Origin: Alkalihalobacillus sp. LMS6
GTDB taxonomy: Bacteria; Bacillota; Bacilli; Bacillales; Bacillaceae_D
Assembly: GCF_024362765.1 (NCBI RefSeq)
Contig: NZ_CP093302.1
Location: 3,099,564-3,163,563, forward strand
Reading direction: 5' to 3'
Length of the DNA stretch: 64,000 nt
Position numbers and translations under genes: made by a program. Below are positions 17,114 through 25,562 of the stretch, piece by piece (position 1 is the stretch's first letter; each line of letters starts with the position of its first letter). The notes beneath the pieces were generated by a model. The model worked only from the letters and a program-made list of their open reading frames with translations. It was not told the origin of the DNA and made no database searches.

Positions 17114-18601
17114 CTAAGCCCCTCCTTGATCTAACACTGCATCAATGTAGATATCCGGGTTCATTAATGTTTCAGCAGCGTCGCCCACAATTCCCGCGAT
17201 TCCTTCTACACCTAATCCAAGTGCTAGAGAAGCAACTGCAAACAATACACATGGAATGATCATGCCTTTTTTCATTGGAAGCGCGCGGTCTTTACTAATC
17301 GTCGTTTCGCCAAAGAATACGTTTTTAAAAATACGTAGCAATGAGTATAAAACAAAGATACTGGAAATCAGGGTAAATGCCAATATAACGTAAGCTCCAG
17401 CCTCTACAGCACCTTGCGCAACGAAGACCTTGCCAATAAAGCCACTTAACGGAGGAATCCCTGCTAAGGCAATCATCGTGATAAAGAACAGCCAGCCAAG
17501 TAATGGGTAATGACGAATCATGCCGCTTACTCGATCAAGCCTTCCCGTGTTGGCTAAATAAATCGTTACACCAATTAATAAGAAGAGCAATGCCTTCACA
17601 ATCATGTCATGAATCAGGTAGTAAATAGCCCCTTCAACAGCAGCTTGATTAAAAATCGCTAAGCCACTCAAGATGAAACCTACCGCAATGACGACATTAT
17701 AAGCAATAATCTTCCGAAGATCATTGTACGCAATCGCTCCAATCGACCCGCCAATCATCGTTAAAATTGCCATGATTCCAATTAACGAGTGCGTAATCGT
17801 CGGTTCGTGATAGAACAAGAGTGTAAACACACGAAATAACGCGTAAATCCCAACCTTTGTTAAAAGCGCTCCGAATAAAGCCGCAATGCCCATTGGAGGT
17901 GCACCATAAGAACCTGGTAACCAGAAGTACAGAAGAAGACCTGCTTTCAAGCTAAATACCAATAAAAGGATTATTGCAATGGTTGTTAACAATGCCGGTT
18001 GACCTGCTTCTGCGATACGTAACGACAATTGCGCAAAATTAAGGGTACCAAGTGCACCATACATATAGGCAATCGCAATTAAGAAGACAAAAGACGAGAA
18101 TACGTTAACCAATACATATTTAATTGACTCTCGTAGTTGTCCTTTTTCTCCGCCTAATACGATTAATGCATATGAAGCAAGAAGCATCACTTCAAAACCA
18201 ACATATAAGTTAAATAAATCACCGGTTAAGAAAGAACATGCAACCCCTGCAAGAAGCAATAAGATTAATGGATAGACAAACATTTTTTCTTTGTCTTCAC
18301 CGATTGTTGAAAACACATAGATTAATACGACTGCTGCGATAAAGTAAGCTGTTGCAGTAAGCAACAACGAGAAGCTATCCCCTACAAACGTAATCCCATA
18401 AGGCGCAGCCCAGCCACCAAAATCTAACGTTTGGATACCGTTCGCCTGCGCGTCAATCAATAAATACGTACTCACACCAAAAGTGACAACCATTGTAATA
18501 AGGCTGATCACTCTTTGAGTTTTTACGAAAGGTCTTAAAAAGATTAATATGATTCCTACAAACAATGGGAGGACCATTGGAATTACTAATAAATTACTCA
18601 T
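17114..18601 (-). CDS. mrpD: Mrp Na+/H+ antiporter subunit D
   Basis: About 495 residues, some 14 membrane helices. It is homologous to the proton-pumping NuoL/M/N subunits of complex I, with the conserved helix around YVLVNVFSS and the broken-helix Lys/His region (GLLLYFWLPGSYGAPP). I chose ATG 18601 by alignment with MrpD starts (MSNLLVIPMVLP); ATG 18604 is equally close to GAGGGGAC. The start overlaps the mrpC stop. Confidence 0.94.
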   Translation of the reverse strand: MSNLLVIPMVLPLFVGIILIFLRPFVKTQRVISLITMVVTFGVSTYLLIDAQANGIQTLDFGGWAAPYGITFVGDSFSLLLTATAYFIAAVVLIYVFSTIGEDKEKMFVYPLILLLLAGVACSFLTGDLFNLYVGFEVMLLASYALIVLGGEKGQLRESIKYVLVNVFSSFVFLIAIAYMYGALGTLNFAQLSLRIAEAGQPALLTTIAIILLLVFSLKAGLLLYFWLPGSYGAPPMGIAALFGALLTKVGIYALFRVFTLLFYHEPTITHSLIGIMAILTMIGGSIGAIAYNDLRKIIAYNVVIAVGFILSGLAIFNQAAVEGAIYYLIHDMIVKALLFLLIGVTIYLANTGRLDRVSGMIRHYPLLGWLFFITMIALAGIPPLSGFIGKVFVAQGAVEAGAYVILAFTLISSIFVLYSLLRIFKNVFFGETTISKDRALPMKKGMIIPCVLFAVASLALGLGVEGIAGIVGDAAETLMNPDIYIDAVLDQGGA

Positions 18602-18938
18602 CATTATCATGTCCCCTCAATTTTGTGAGATCATCTGTTTTTAACTCTTTATACGTTCTATATGCCAATACGAGGAAAAAAGAGGTTACGCCAAAGCTAA
18701 TGACAATCGCTGTTAAAATCAATGCTTGTGGCAATGCATCTGTATACGATGCAGCATCTTCTCCAAGTAAAGGTGCACTCGAATCTCTAGAAAAGCCGCC
18801 CATTATGAGAATCAACATATGGACTGCGTGAGACATAATAGCTGTTCCTAAAATGACTCGTAGTAAGCTTTTAGAGAGGATTAAGTACGTTGCGACAGTG
18901 ACTAAGATCCCAACTAAGATCGACATCATCGTTTCCAT
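18594..18938 (-). CDS. mrpC: Mrp Na+/H+ antiporter subunit C
   Basis: 114 residues, three membrane helices, homologous to NuoK, with the conserved HAVHMLILIMG and DALPQALILTAIVISFG segments. It begins 3 bases after the mrpB stop. Confidence 0.94.
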   Translation of the reverse strand: METMMSILVGILVTVATYLILSKSLLRVILGTAIMSHAVHMLILIMGGFSRDSSAPLLGEDAASYTDALPQALILTAIVISFGVTSFFLVLAYRTYKELKTDDLTKLRGHDNDE

Positions 18939-18941
18939 AAG

Positions 18942-19364
18942 CTATACATCCTCACTTATACTAATAATAATCGTTACTACGGTCCCAATAACAGCTAACG
19001 CCACGCCGGCTTCAAATAAGACAACGGAAGCCAAGGGGATTTCTCCTAGGATTGGTAACGTAGCAGATACTTCCGTTTGGCTTAAGAATGGAACACCAAA
19101 GGCAAGTGCGGCTAAGCCCGTTCCGACTGAGAGAAACGCCCCTACTGCCGCTAGTACTTTAAAATCAATCGGCATCCCTTTTCGAACCGTATCAATATCA
19201 AATGCAAGCAACAATAAAACAAATGCTGAGGCGAGGACTAATCCACCGACAAAGCCCCCACCAGGCTCATAGTGACCAGCAAGAAACAAATGGACACCGT
19301 ACGTTAAAATAATAAATACGGCTATTTTAGAAACGGTCTGAACAATTACGTCATTCGCCTTCAA
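18942..19364 (-). CDS. mrpB: Mrp Na+/H+ antiporter subunit B
   Basis: About 140 residues, four membrane helices, with the MrpB signature GHYEPGGGFVGGLV. I chose TTG 19364 because GAGGGGG lies 7 nt upstream and the N-terminus then aligns with other MrpB proteins; the frame is open to 19382. It overlaps the end of mrpA by 14 bases. Confidence 0.92.
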   Translation of the reverse strand: MKANDVIVQTVSKIAVFIILTYGVHLFLAGHYEPGGGFVGGLVLASAFVLLLLAFDIDTVRKGMPIDFKVLAAVGAFLSVGTGLAALAFGVPFLSQTEVSATLPILGEIPLASVVLFEAGVALAVIGTVVTIIISISEDV

Positions 19365-21780
19365 CGTCCTGCCCCCTCTCATCTTTTTTCGGCTTCAACT
19401 TGATTAATACATATACGCCAAGACCAGCAATAAGAAGGACAACCACTTCTAGCATTGTGTCAAATGCTCTAAAATCACCTAATATCGCATTGACAATATT
19501 TTGCGCGCCAGCAAGCTCATACGCATTTTCATAAAAGGACGAGATTGATTCAAAGAAACGATTGCTTTGCACAGAAAGCGCTAATACCGTTACTAATGTT
19601 CCTACTGACACCGCAATAATGGCATTCATCACTTTAATTCGTGGTCTACGTTTTTCTTTCTCCCATTCTGGTAAGAAATAGAAACATAATAAGAATAGTG
19701 CTGCCGAAACGGTTTCAACAACTAACTGAGTTAACGCCAAATCTGGAGCACGGAAAAACACAAAGAATAATGCAAGCAAGTACCCTAATACACCATTTAA
19801 CAGAATTCCAGTTAACCTTGATTTTGCAAACGGAATCGCTAAAGCTGTAATCGCCATAACAACTGCTAAAAATCCTTCGTAAATGCTAATCGGTGCATTG
19901 TCAGATATATCAATTTGAATGGCACCAGTGTAGGCAACAGCACCTGTCACGACGACAATAATCGCAATGAAAATATATACCATGTAATGATACATGTTTC
20001 CTGTCATGTAGCGATTTGTCATTTTTGTTGATTGGTTTTCAACCGTAATCAATGAATAATTGTATAAATTGTCTAGCGTTAACTTTCTCGGGAACAATGC
20101 GTAAACGCCCTGCCATTTTGGCCATAGCTGATACAGCACTATACCAAAACCAATTACACCTAACGTCATGAGTAACTCTGTATTCACTCCGTGCCAAGCA
20201 GAGATATTAAACATGGTTTCTGTACCTTCAACACCAACAAATGCAGGCATGACGGCTGCATAGCCTGGTTGAATGAGATAGTCCCCGATGACGTTCGGGA
20301 AAAAGAAGAACACCACGACTAAACTTGCTAAAATAACTGGGGAAATTAACATACCTATTGGAGCCTCGTGGGCTGTTTTTTCCAGTTTTTCTGGCTGATG
20401 TTTGCCAAGAAACGTTTTGAAGACGAGAATCATGCTATATACAAATGTAAAGACACTGGCAATCCAAGCTATAACCGGGAACAACATTCCCCATGTATCA
20501 ATAGAGAAAAACGATAGCTGTGTCACATCAAGTACGCCTGTGAAAAACATTTCTTTACTTAGGAAACCATTAAACGGGGGTAAACCAGCCATCGCAAAAC
20601 TTCCAACGACTGCAAGCGTAAAGGTAACTGGCATAATTGCCATTAAGCCACCAAGTTTTCGGATGTCACGTGTCCCTGTTTCATGGTCGACAATTCCAAC
20701 GACCATAAAGAGTGCACCTTTAAAAGTGGAATGGTTCACTAAATGAAACAAAGCGGTAAAAATAGCCATTGAATAAACAGCTGATTCAGCGTTTGCAACA
20801 TCAAAATACATCGCTGCTGAACCAATTCCGAGCAAACTCATAATTAAGCCTAATTGGCTAATCGTTGAGTATGCTAAAAGCGCTTTTAAATCCGTTTGCC
20901 TTACAGCATTAAAGGAACCCCAGAATAACGTAACAATCCCAACAATACTTACAACCCAGAACCACACTGCATCACCACCGAAAACCGGGGTGAACCGCGC
21001 AACTAAGTAGATCCCTGCTTTAACCATAGTCGCAGAGTGAAGATACGCACTAACAGGCGTCGGTGCTTCCATCGCGTCTGGCAACCAAATATGAAACGGA
21101 AATTGGGCTGATTTCGTAAATGCGCCTAATAACACTAATAACATGGCTGGAATGAATAACGTGTGATCGGTATATTGTGAAACGTTTGCGATAATTTCTC
21201 GTATACTAAACGTATCCATCATCGTGGAGAGCATAATAAAACCGGCTAACATCCCAATTCCACCTGTTACGGTGATTAACATTGACTTTTGTGCACCATA
21301 ACGTGATTGACGTCGATGATACCAATACGCAATCAAAAGAAACGATGAAATACTCGTTAATTCCCAAAATAGATAGAGCACCATTAAATTATCTGAAAAG
21401 ACAACGCCTAGCATAGCCCCCATAAACATAAGGAGGTACACGTAGAAATGACCTAACGACTCACGTTCTTTCGATAAGTAATAAATGGAATACAGGACTA
21501 CAAGACTCCCTACTCCAGTAATAAGTAAAGCCAAAATCAAACTTAGACCATCTAAATAGGCCGTAAAGTTAATCCCTAATGACGGAATCCAAGGAACTTC
21601 GCTTAAGTGCACTTCGCCCCTAGCAACATTAGGAATAAATTGGACAAGGTAAATAAAAAGTACAATTGGCACGAGTAAAACAAACCAACCTGTATGTACG
21701 CGCTTTAGTGTTTTATATAATAACGGCACAATGAGCGCTACAATAAATGGTAAAACAATAGCAAGATTTAACATGTACAC
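19351..21780 (-). CDS. mrpA: Mrp Na+/H+ antiporter subunit A
   Basis: 809 residues, about 20 membrane helices. The N-terminal two-thirds is NuoL-like (LPDAMEAPTPVSAYLHSATMV, then HAMFKA-type NHSTFKGALFM); the C-terminus is the MrpA-specific extension with LRAPDLALTQ-type FRAPDLALTQLVVE. It is the first gene of the mrpABCDEFG operon and the subunit implicated in alkaliphily. The start is GTG 21780, with GAGGAGG at 5-nt spacing and an N-terminus that aligns with other MrpA proteins; ATG 21774 is the alternative. Confidence 0.95.
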   Translation of the reverse strand: MYMLNLAIVLPFIVALIVPLLYKTLKRVHTGWFVLLVPIVLFIYLVQFIPNVARGEVHLSEVPWIPSLGINFTAYLDGLSLILALLITGVGSLVVLYSIYYLSKERESLGHFYVYLLMFMGAMLGVVFSDNLMVLYLFWELTSISSFLLIAYWYHRRQSRYGAQKSMLITVTGGIGMLAGFIMLSTMMDTFSIREIIANVSQYTDHTLFIPAMLLVLLGAFTKSAQFPFHIWLPDAMEAPTPVSAYLHSATMVKAGIYLVARFTPVFGGDAVWFWVVSIVGIVTLFWGSFNAVRQTDLKALLAYSTISQLGLIMSLLGIGSAAMYFDVANAESAVYSMAIFTALFHLVNHSTFKGALFMVVGIVDHETGTRDIRKLGGLMAIMPVTFTLAVVGSFAMAGLPPFNGFLSKEMFFTGVLDVTQLSFFSIDTWGMLFPVIAWIASVFTFVYSMILVFKTFLGKHQPEKLEKTAHEAPIGMLISPVILASLVVVFFFFPNVIGDYLIQPGYAAVMPAFVGVEGTETMFNISAWHGVNTELLMTLGVIGFGIVLYQLWPKWQGVYALFPRKLTLDNLYNYSLITVENQSTKMTNRYMTGNMYHYMVYIFIAIIVVVTGAVAYTGAIQIDISDNAPISIYEGFLAVVMAITALAIPFAKSRLTGILLNGVLGYLLALFFVFFRAPDLALTQLVVETVSAALFLLCFYFLPEWEKEKRRPRIKVMNAIIAVSVGTLVTVLALSVQSNRFFESISSFYENAYELAGAQNIVNAILGDFRAFDTMLEVVVLLIAGLGVYVLIKLKPKKDERGQDVEGE

Positions 21781-22254
21781 AAAAACCTCCTCTACAACAG
21801 CATCGAATCATCTATAAAAACATACATATCGCTTTAATAAATCCTTACAAGTTTACCCTTAGAAAACAATGCTAACCAATGCTTGTGCTTCGTATTATGT
21901 GGGTGTAAGATGGGGACAATGACTTATTGAAAACGGTATGACAAACCAAAATCGCGCAGCTTTGCAACCTGACTGCGCGCCAAACCGTATCGATTAAAAT
22001 CTATGTAGACGAGTGCATTGTACATCCATCATCGTTATTTAGGAGGGTTTTTATTGAAGGGAATCGATCACATGCCTAAGTAAATGATTACTTTCTATAG
22101 AAAAGTATATACTATTTTTAGTTGCGATGCACCGAATATGCTTCCACTTTTAATAGTTGTGTCCAAATCGTCACATTTTAAAGCGTCCAATCAAAATTGA
22201 ATTCGCGGCATCTTATATAGATGAAAAATAGTTCAAACTTTTTTCGGAAAGCAA

Positions 22255-22283
22255 TTGAAATTTATGGAATCACGTTATATAAT
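22255..22283 (+). promoter_or_regulatory. Sigma-A promoter of the KdpD-like gene
   Basis: TTGAAA (22255-22260), a 17-nt spacer and a perfect TATAAT (22278-22283). The start point would be near 22290, leaving a leader of about 110 nt before ATG 22402. Confidence 0.75.
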
Positions 22284-22301
22284 AACCTAGTTTCAACAAT
22301 G

Positions 22302-22393
22302 CCTCAGTCGCTAAGAGCAGCTGAGGGAGTGACTACGATCCGTCATATTCACAATTTCTATGTTCTTAGAATTATATTATTAAGCTGAGGTGA
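22302..22393 (+). promoter_or_regulatory. Possible RBS-masking leader element
   Basis: CCTCAG (22302-22307) can pair with CTGAGG at 22321-22326, within a hairpin containing a small inner GCT/AGC stem, or with an identical CTGAGG at 22385-22390 that contains the ribosome binding site GAGGTGA. The two pairings exclude each other. I do not recognise a known riboswitch class. The regulatory role is inferred only from complementarity. Confidence 0.4.
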
Positions 22394-22401
22394 ACTCTTT
22401 C

Positions 22402-23088
22402 ATGAAAAAAGCTAAAGGACGTATGGATGAGAGCATTTTAGTTTGCGTCTATTATGGTCCAAACGGCGAACGCCTTATTAGACGAGGCGCAAAAATCGCT
22501 ACAATGCTAGACTGTCCACTCTATATATTAACGGTAGATGCACTACCTTACGATGAATTAGATGCTGAAAAATCAGCTTACGTTGATCGTTGGAAGGAAC
22601 TTGCGGAAGAATGCGATGCGGAAGAATTTATTGTTCGTGACAATGAAAAGAAACCGTCTGTAAAAGTCATCGCAGAAATTGCTCGAGAACACCATATTAC
22701 TCAAATTATTATTGGTCAAACAGCTAAGAGTAGATGGGAAGAAATTACAAAAGGCTCGTTTATGAATGTCTTATTAAGAGAAATTCCATTTGTTGATTTC
22801 CACGTTGTATCTTGTGATCGCGCCATTAAAGGGCTGGAAGGTCATTTTGAAAAAGGAGTTCGCGCGTATCTCGTAGAAGACGAGGAAGGCTATGCACTCA
22901 TGTTTTCACACTCAAGTACGGCAAAGTATGAAGGCATCTTCTTTAAAGAAACCGGCACAGATTTCAATAACGGGATCTTTAAATTTATGAAGCACAACAA
23001 AATGATTCAAGTGCACATTACAGACGATCGTGTAACGGAGCCGACGAAAATTTATCCGACTCTAAAAGAAGAAAAGCTGCAGAAATAA
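22402..23088 (+). CDS. KdpD-like universal stress (Usp) domain protein
   Basis: 228 residues, soluble. Residues about 10-130 match the Usp domain of KdpD sensor kinases, with SILVCVYYGPNGERLIRRGAK at the start and the KdpD hallmark IIGQTAKSRWEEITKGSFMNVLLREIP. No membrane or kinase domain is present. The remaining ~100 residues are of unknown type. In S. aureus the KdpD Usp domain binds c-di-AMP and controls K+ uptake; a nucleotide-sensing role here is inference. The start is ATG 22402, with GAGGTGA at 8-nt spacing. It is divergent from mrpA, so a link to cation homeostasis is plausible. Confidence 0.75.
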   Translation: MKKAKGRMDESILVCVYYGPNGERLIRRGAKIATMLDCPLYILTVDALPYDELDAEKSAYVDRWKELAEECDAEEFIVRDNEKKPSVKVIAEIAREHHITQIIIGQTAKSRWEEITKGSFMNVLLREIPFVDFHVVSCDRAIKGLEGHFEKGVRAYLVEDEEGYALMFSHSSTAKYEGIFFKETGTDFNNGIFKFMKHNKMIQVHITDDRVTEPTKIYPTLKEEKLQK

Positions 23089-23090
23089 TG

Positions 23091-23140
23091 AAAAAAGCGC
23101 AAAAGATGGTTTAGCGTATAGCCCATCCTTTGCGCTTTTC
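23091..23140. terminator. Bidirectional terminator
   Basis: A long stem AAAGCGCAAAAGATGG with CCATCCTTTGCGCTTTT and T-runs on both strands lies between the KdpD-like gene and the convergent nitroreductase. Confidence 0.85.
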
Positions 23141-23143
23141 ATT

Positions 23144-23725
23144 TTATGATCCAAACGATTTAAATTGCTTCTCCATATCGATTTCTACTTTATTAAAAGC
23201 TTCTCCATTTGGTTTTCCGAATGGAAGCTGTGCTTTTAGTTCCCATGTAGCTGGAATGGACCATTTACCTTTTTCCGATTCAGTGGTCCATGCCTCGTAA
23301 TGTGTTAAATTTCCACCAAATCCTTCAACCTGTAGTGCATTCCACACCGTAAACTGGAGCATGCCCGACGATTGATTTGACCAAGTCGGAAAATATTCAA
23401 GGTATTTTGGGTTCTTTCTTTGTGCCTCTGAAATGGCTGCGTAATCTTCAAAAAAGAGCACAGTACCGTATCCTTTTTCATACTGATACACCTGCTTACG
23501 TTCTTCCTCACTAATGGTCTCCAATTGTTTCACATGCGTCCAAAATTGCTCGTGCCGCTCACCTGTGATGAGCCACACTCTACTTGACTGAGAATTAAAC
23601 GGTGTGGGTACATATTTAATCGCATGTTCAATCACTTCAATAATACGTTCTTTTGGCACAACCGCTTCGGCAGAAAGATCTACATACGCCTGTCGATTTT
23701 GAATCGCTTCAAAAAAAGTTGTCAT
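23144..23725 (-). CDS. Nitroreductase family protein
   Basis: 193 residues, the FMN-dependent nitroreductase fold (Ydfn/YodC group). It has an N-terminal helix (FFEAIQNRQAYVDLS), KYVPTPFNSQSSRVWLITG, and a C-terminal LPFGKPNGE motif. The family reduces nitroaromatics or quinones using NAD(P)H. GGGGAAGTG lies before ATG 23725. It is grouped with CatE- and YodB-like genes, which fits electrophile or quinone detoxification. Confidence 0.86.
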   Translation of the reverse strand: MTTFFEAIQNRQAYVDLSAEAVVPKERIIEVIEHAIKYVPTPFNSQSSRVWLITGERHEQFWTHVKQLETISEEERKQVYQYEKGYGTVLFFEDYAAISEAQRKNPKYLEYFPTWSNQSSGMLQFTVWNALQVEGFGGNLTHYEAWTTESEKGKWSIPATWELKAQLPFGKPNGEAFNKVEIDMEKQFKSFGS

Positions 23726-23803
23726 AGCACTTCCCCTTTCAATCTGTACTTCTAATTACTTAGTTTACAGAGCGCACATAGAGATCTCAAGAAAACGGCC
23801 TTC

Positions 23804-24643
23804 TTATTCTTGTGTAAATTTTATGAACATCTCAGAAGGATCTTGTATTGTAAACGATGTCTCACCCTCTTCAATTAAAACAGCTTTAACAGCTGGCGTC
23901 TCTCGTATAGCATAGAACTCTTTCTCGTCGAGCATTCTTATCGTATACCGACTCATCCCAACAAATGGTTCTGGCGCGGTGGTTTTATTTCTTACCCACG
24001 TGTTAAATCCAAAATGGTGATGATAGCCTGCCCCTGACATGAAGAGTGCCTGCTGCCCAAAATGCGTCATTGTATCAAATTGGAGTACGTCTTTATAAAA
24101 TTGTTCCGTTTCTGCTAAATCTTTTACATGCATATGAACATGACCCATTGTTAATCCATTCGGTATACCGTTCCAGTCCTCAGCTAGATCAAGGAGACTC
24201 TGTGCATTCAGTTGAATCGTATCCATCCGAATAGACCCGTCCTCTGAATACGTCCAACTGTTTCGGGGGCGATCGCAATAAAGTTCAATCCCATTTCCAT
24301 CTGGATCATTTAGATAAATTGCTTCACTCACTAAATGGTCAGCACCACCGATTTCGATTTGTTTTTTTTGTAGATGGAGAAGCTGGGCCCCAAGCGAAGC
24401 ACGGTCAGGGTACAATAAAGCAAAATGATACAGACCTACATAAAGTTGACCTGGGTTCTTTTTAGCATCACGGTTTTCATTTAAAATTAAAAGCCTGGCT
24501 CCTTCGTTCGTAAAAAGTTCTGCCCTTTGTCCTTCCACCTTTATTTCTTTAAACCCAATTATGTCACGGTAAAAATCCAAAGACTCTTCCAAATTTGTTA
24601 CAGTTAACTCCACTTCACCTAAGCTCATTCGTTCATACATCAC
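23804..24643 (-). CDS. catE: VOC-family extradiol dioxygenase, CatE-like
   Basis: 279 residues with two vicinal-oxygen-chelate modules. Metal ligands expected for CatE-type proteins are visible: MGHVHMHV in the second module and the C-terminal PSEMFIKF. B. subtilis CatE (catechol 2,3-dioxygenase) is co-induced with the DoxX protein CatD under YodB/CatR control, and the same three types occur here. Start is GTG 24643 or ATG 24640, with AGGAGG at 8 or 11 nt. True catechol cleavage is inferred from the context. Confidence 0.78.
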   Translation of the reverse strand: MMYERMSLGEVELTVTNLEESLDFYRDIIGFKEIKVEGQRAELFTNEGARLLILNENRDAKKNPGQLYVGLYHFALLYPDRASLGAQLLHLQKKQIEIGGADHLVSEAIYLNDPDGNGIELYCDRPRNSWTYSEDGSIRMDTIQLNAQSLLDLAEDWNGIPNGLTMGHVHMHVKDLAETEQFYKDVLQFDTMTHFGQQALFMSGAGYHHHFGFNTWVRNKTTAPEPFVGMSRYTIRMLDEKEFYAIRETPAVKAVLIEEGETSFTIQDPSEMFIKFTQE

Positions 24644-24728
24644 TATAGATGCCTCCTTGTTTTATAGAATACAACGTTAAGAAAATTGTATACGGTCAAT
24701 TTAATTATTGGAAGTACGCACTTATTTG

Positions 24729-24753
24729 TACTATAGTATATAAAAAGATACTA
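24729..24753. promoter_or_regulatory. Candidate HxlR/YodB-type operator
   Basis: A perfect palindrome TACTATAGTA (24729-24738) is followed exactly 20 bases after its first base by a second TACTA (24749-24753). It lies between divergent catE and the HxlR-type regulator gene, where autoregulation and control of catE would be expected. YodB/CatR operators are TACTAT-type inverted repeats as I recall. Confidence 0.5.
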
Positions 24754-24770
24754 AATACGAGGTGGATGAT

Positions 24771-25112
24771 ATGGAGAATTCTTGTCAAGTAGATACGGCT
24801 CTTGAAATTTTAGTTGGCAAATGGAAGCATAAAATTTTGTTTCAGTTGTTACACCAAGATGTGATGCGGTTTAATGAGTTAAAACGAGCAATTCCTGGTA
24901 TTACACAAAAAATGCTTACATCGCAACTACGTGAACTTGAACAAAACGACATTATTCAGCGTGAAGTTTATCCACAAATCCCGCCAAAAGTTGAATACTC
25001 TATGACGCCTTACGGTGAAAGTCTAAAACCGATTCTTGATGCAATGCACAGTTGGGGATCGAATCATATTAAACATTTAGACCTCATGTTCCCGCAGACG
25101 AAAGAGCAATGA
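24771..25112 (+). CDS. HxlR-family transcriptional regulator, YodB/CatR-like
   Basis: 113 residues, a winged helix (DTALEILVGKWKHKILFQLL, RFNELKRAIPGITQKMLTSQLRELE). Cys5 near the N-terminus aligns with the redox-sensing Cys6 of B. subtilis YodB, which is alkylated or oxidised by quinones and diamide. ATG 24771 is preceded by GAGGTGGAT; the in-frame GTG 24762 lies within that site. Divergent from catE and flanked by nitroreductase and DoxX genes, it is probably their repressor. Confidence 0.85.
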   Translation: MENSCQVDTALEILVGKWKHKILFQLLHQDVMRFNELKRAIPGITQKMLTSQLRELEQNDIIQREVYPQIPPKVEYSMTPYGESLKPILDAMHSWGSNHIKHLDLMFPQTKEQ

Positions 25113-25131
25113 AAGAGGCTCAATGCAAGAA

Positions 25132-25169
25132 AAGAAGACGATTGATCCTAGTGGATCAATCGTCTTTTC
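25132..25169. terminator. Bidirectional terminator
   Basis: AAGACGATTGATCC, loop TAGT, GGATCAATCGTCTTTT. It lies between the HxlR-type gene and the convergent DoxX gene. Confidence 0.9.
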
Positions 25170-25193
25170 AATCTGTTCGTATACGTTTCATAA

Positions 25194-25550
25194 TTACGGT
25201 TTCGTTACTTTTAAAACCCACCAAATTAACAAAAACTGTAATGGCAGTCTTAACCATAAAGCATAAGTAGGCAAACTAAATTGTTCTGGAACAAATGCCA
25301 TATAAAGATTGACTGGGAAAACAAGGATTAAAAAGATCGTTGTCCATATACCGGCTCTTGAACGAGTCGGCTTATACACAAGTAAGACGGCGAGTGCCAT
25401 CTCAACAATCCCAGAAGCATAAACAATAAATGGGCGAAACGGAACCCATTCAGGCATCGCTTCAATGAAAAATGAATCAATAACAAAATGACCAATACCT
25501 GCCATAAAAAACAATAGGGCAAATACATACAGTCCAATAACTCGTAACAT
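25194..25550 (-). CDS. DoxX-family membrane protein (CatD-like)
   Basis: 118 residues, four membrane helices. The DoxX pattern is visible: FMAGIGHFVIDSFFIEAMPEW, then YASGIVEMALAVLL. I chose ATG 25550, with AGGAG 9 nt upstream. In B. subtilis the comparable protein CatD is encoded with CatE. Here it is on the same strand but separated from catE by the regulator gene. A membrane oxidoreductase role is suspected for the family. Confidence 0.82.
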   Translation of the reverse strand: MLRVIGLYVFALLFFMAGIGHFVIDSFFIEAMPEWVPFRPFIVYASGIVEMALAVLLVYKPTRSRAGIWTTIFLILVFPVNLYMAFVPEQFSLPTYALWLRLPLQFLLIWWVLKVTKP

Positions 25551-25562
25551 AGCCAATTACTC

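Larger units (their letters stand above)
21781..22401. other. 620-base divergent intergenic region between mrpA and the KdpD-like gene
   Basis: Contents: the mrpA ribosome binding site (21786-21792); a GC-rich hairpin CGCGCAG/CTGCGCG around 21953-21979, nested in an outer ACGGT/ACCGT pair; a strong AGGAGGG site (22041-22047) followed by a nine-codon reading frame TTG...TAA (22054-22083, plus strand); and the promoter and leader of the downstream gene. I could not place a confident mrpA promoter. Confidence 0.5.

Noticed and set aside
18853-19272. 139-codon plus-strand open frame opposite mrpC/mrpB
   Set aside because: It lies antisense to well-conserved Mrp subunits, has low-complexity composition, and lacks a ribosome binding site; it is a shadow frame.
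21841-21900. GGTTAG-N12-GGGTAA on the minus strand as a sigma-B promoter for mrpA
   Set aside because: The -35 part departs too far from GTTTAA for me to support it.
22302-22393. Known riboswitch (ydaO c-di-AMP, ykoK Mg2+, yybP-ykoY Mn2+) ahead of the KdpD-like gene
   Set aside because: None of the conserved cores of these classes can be read in the leader.
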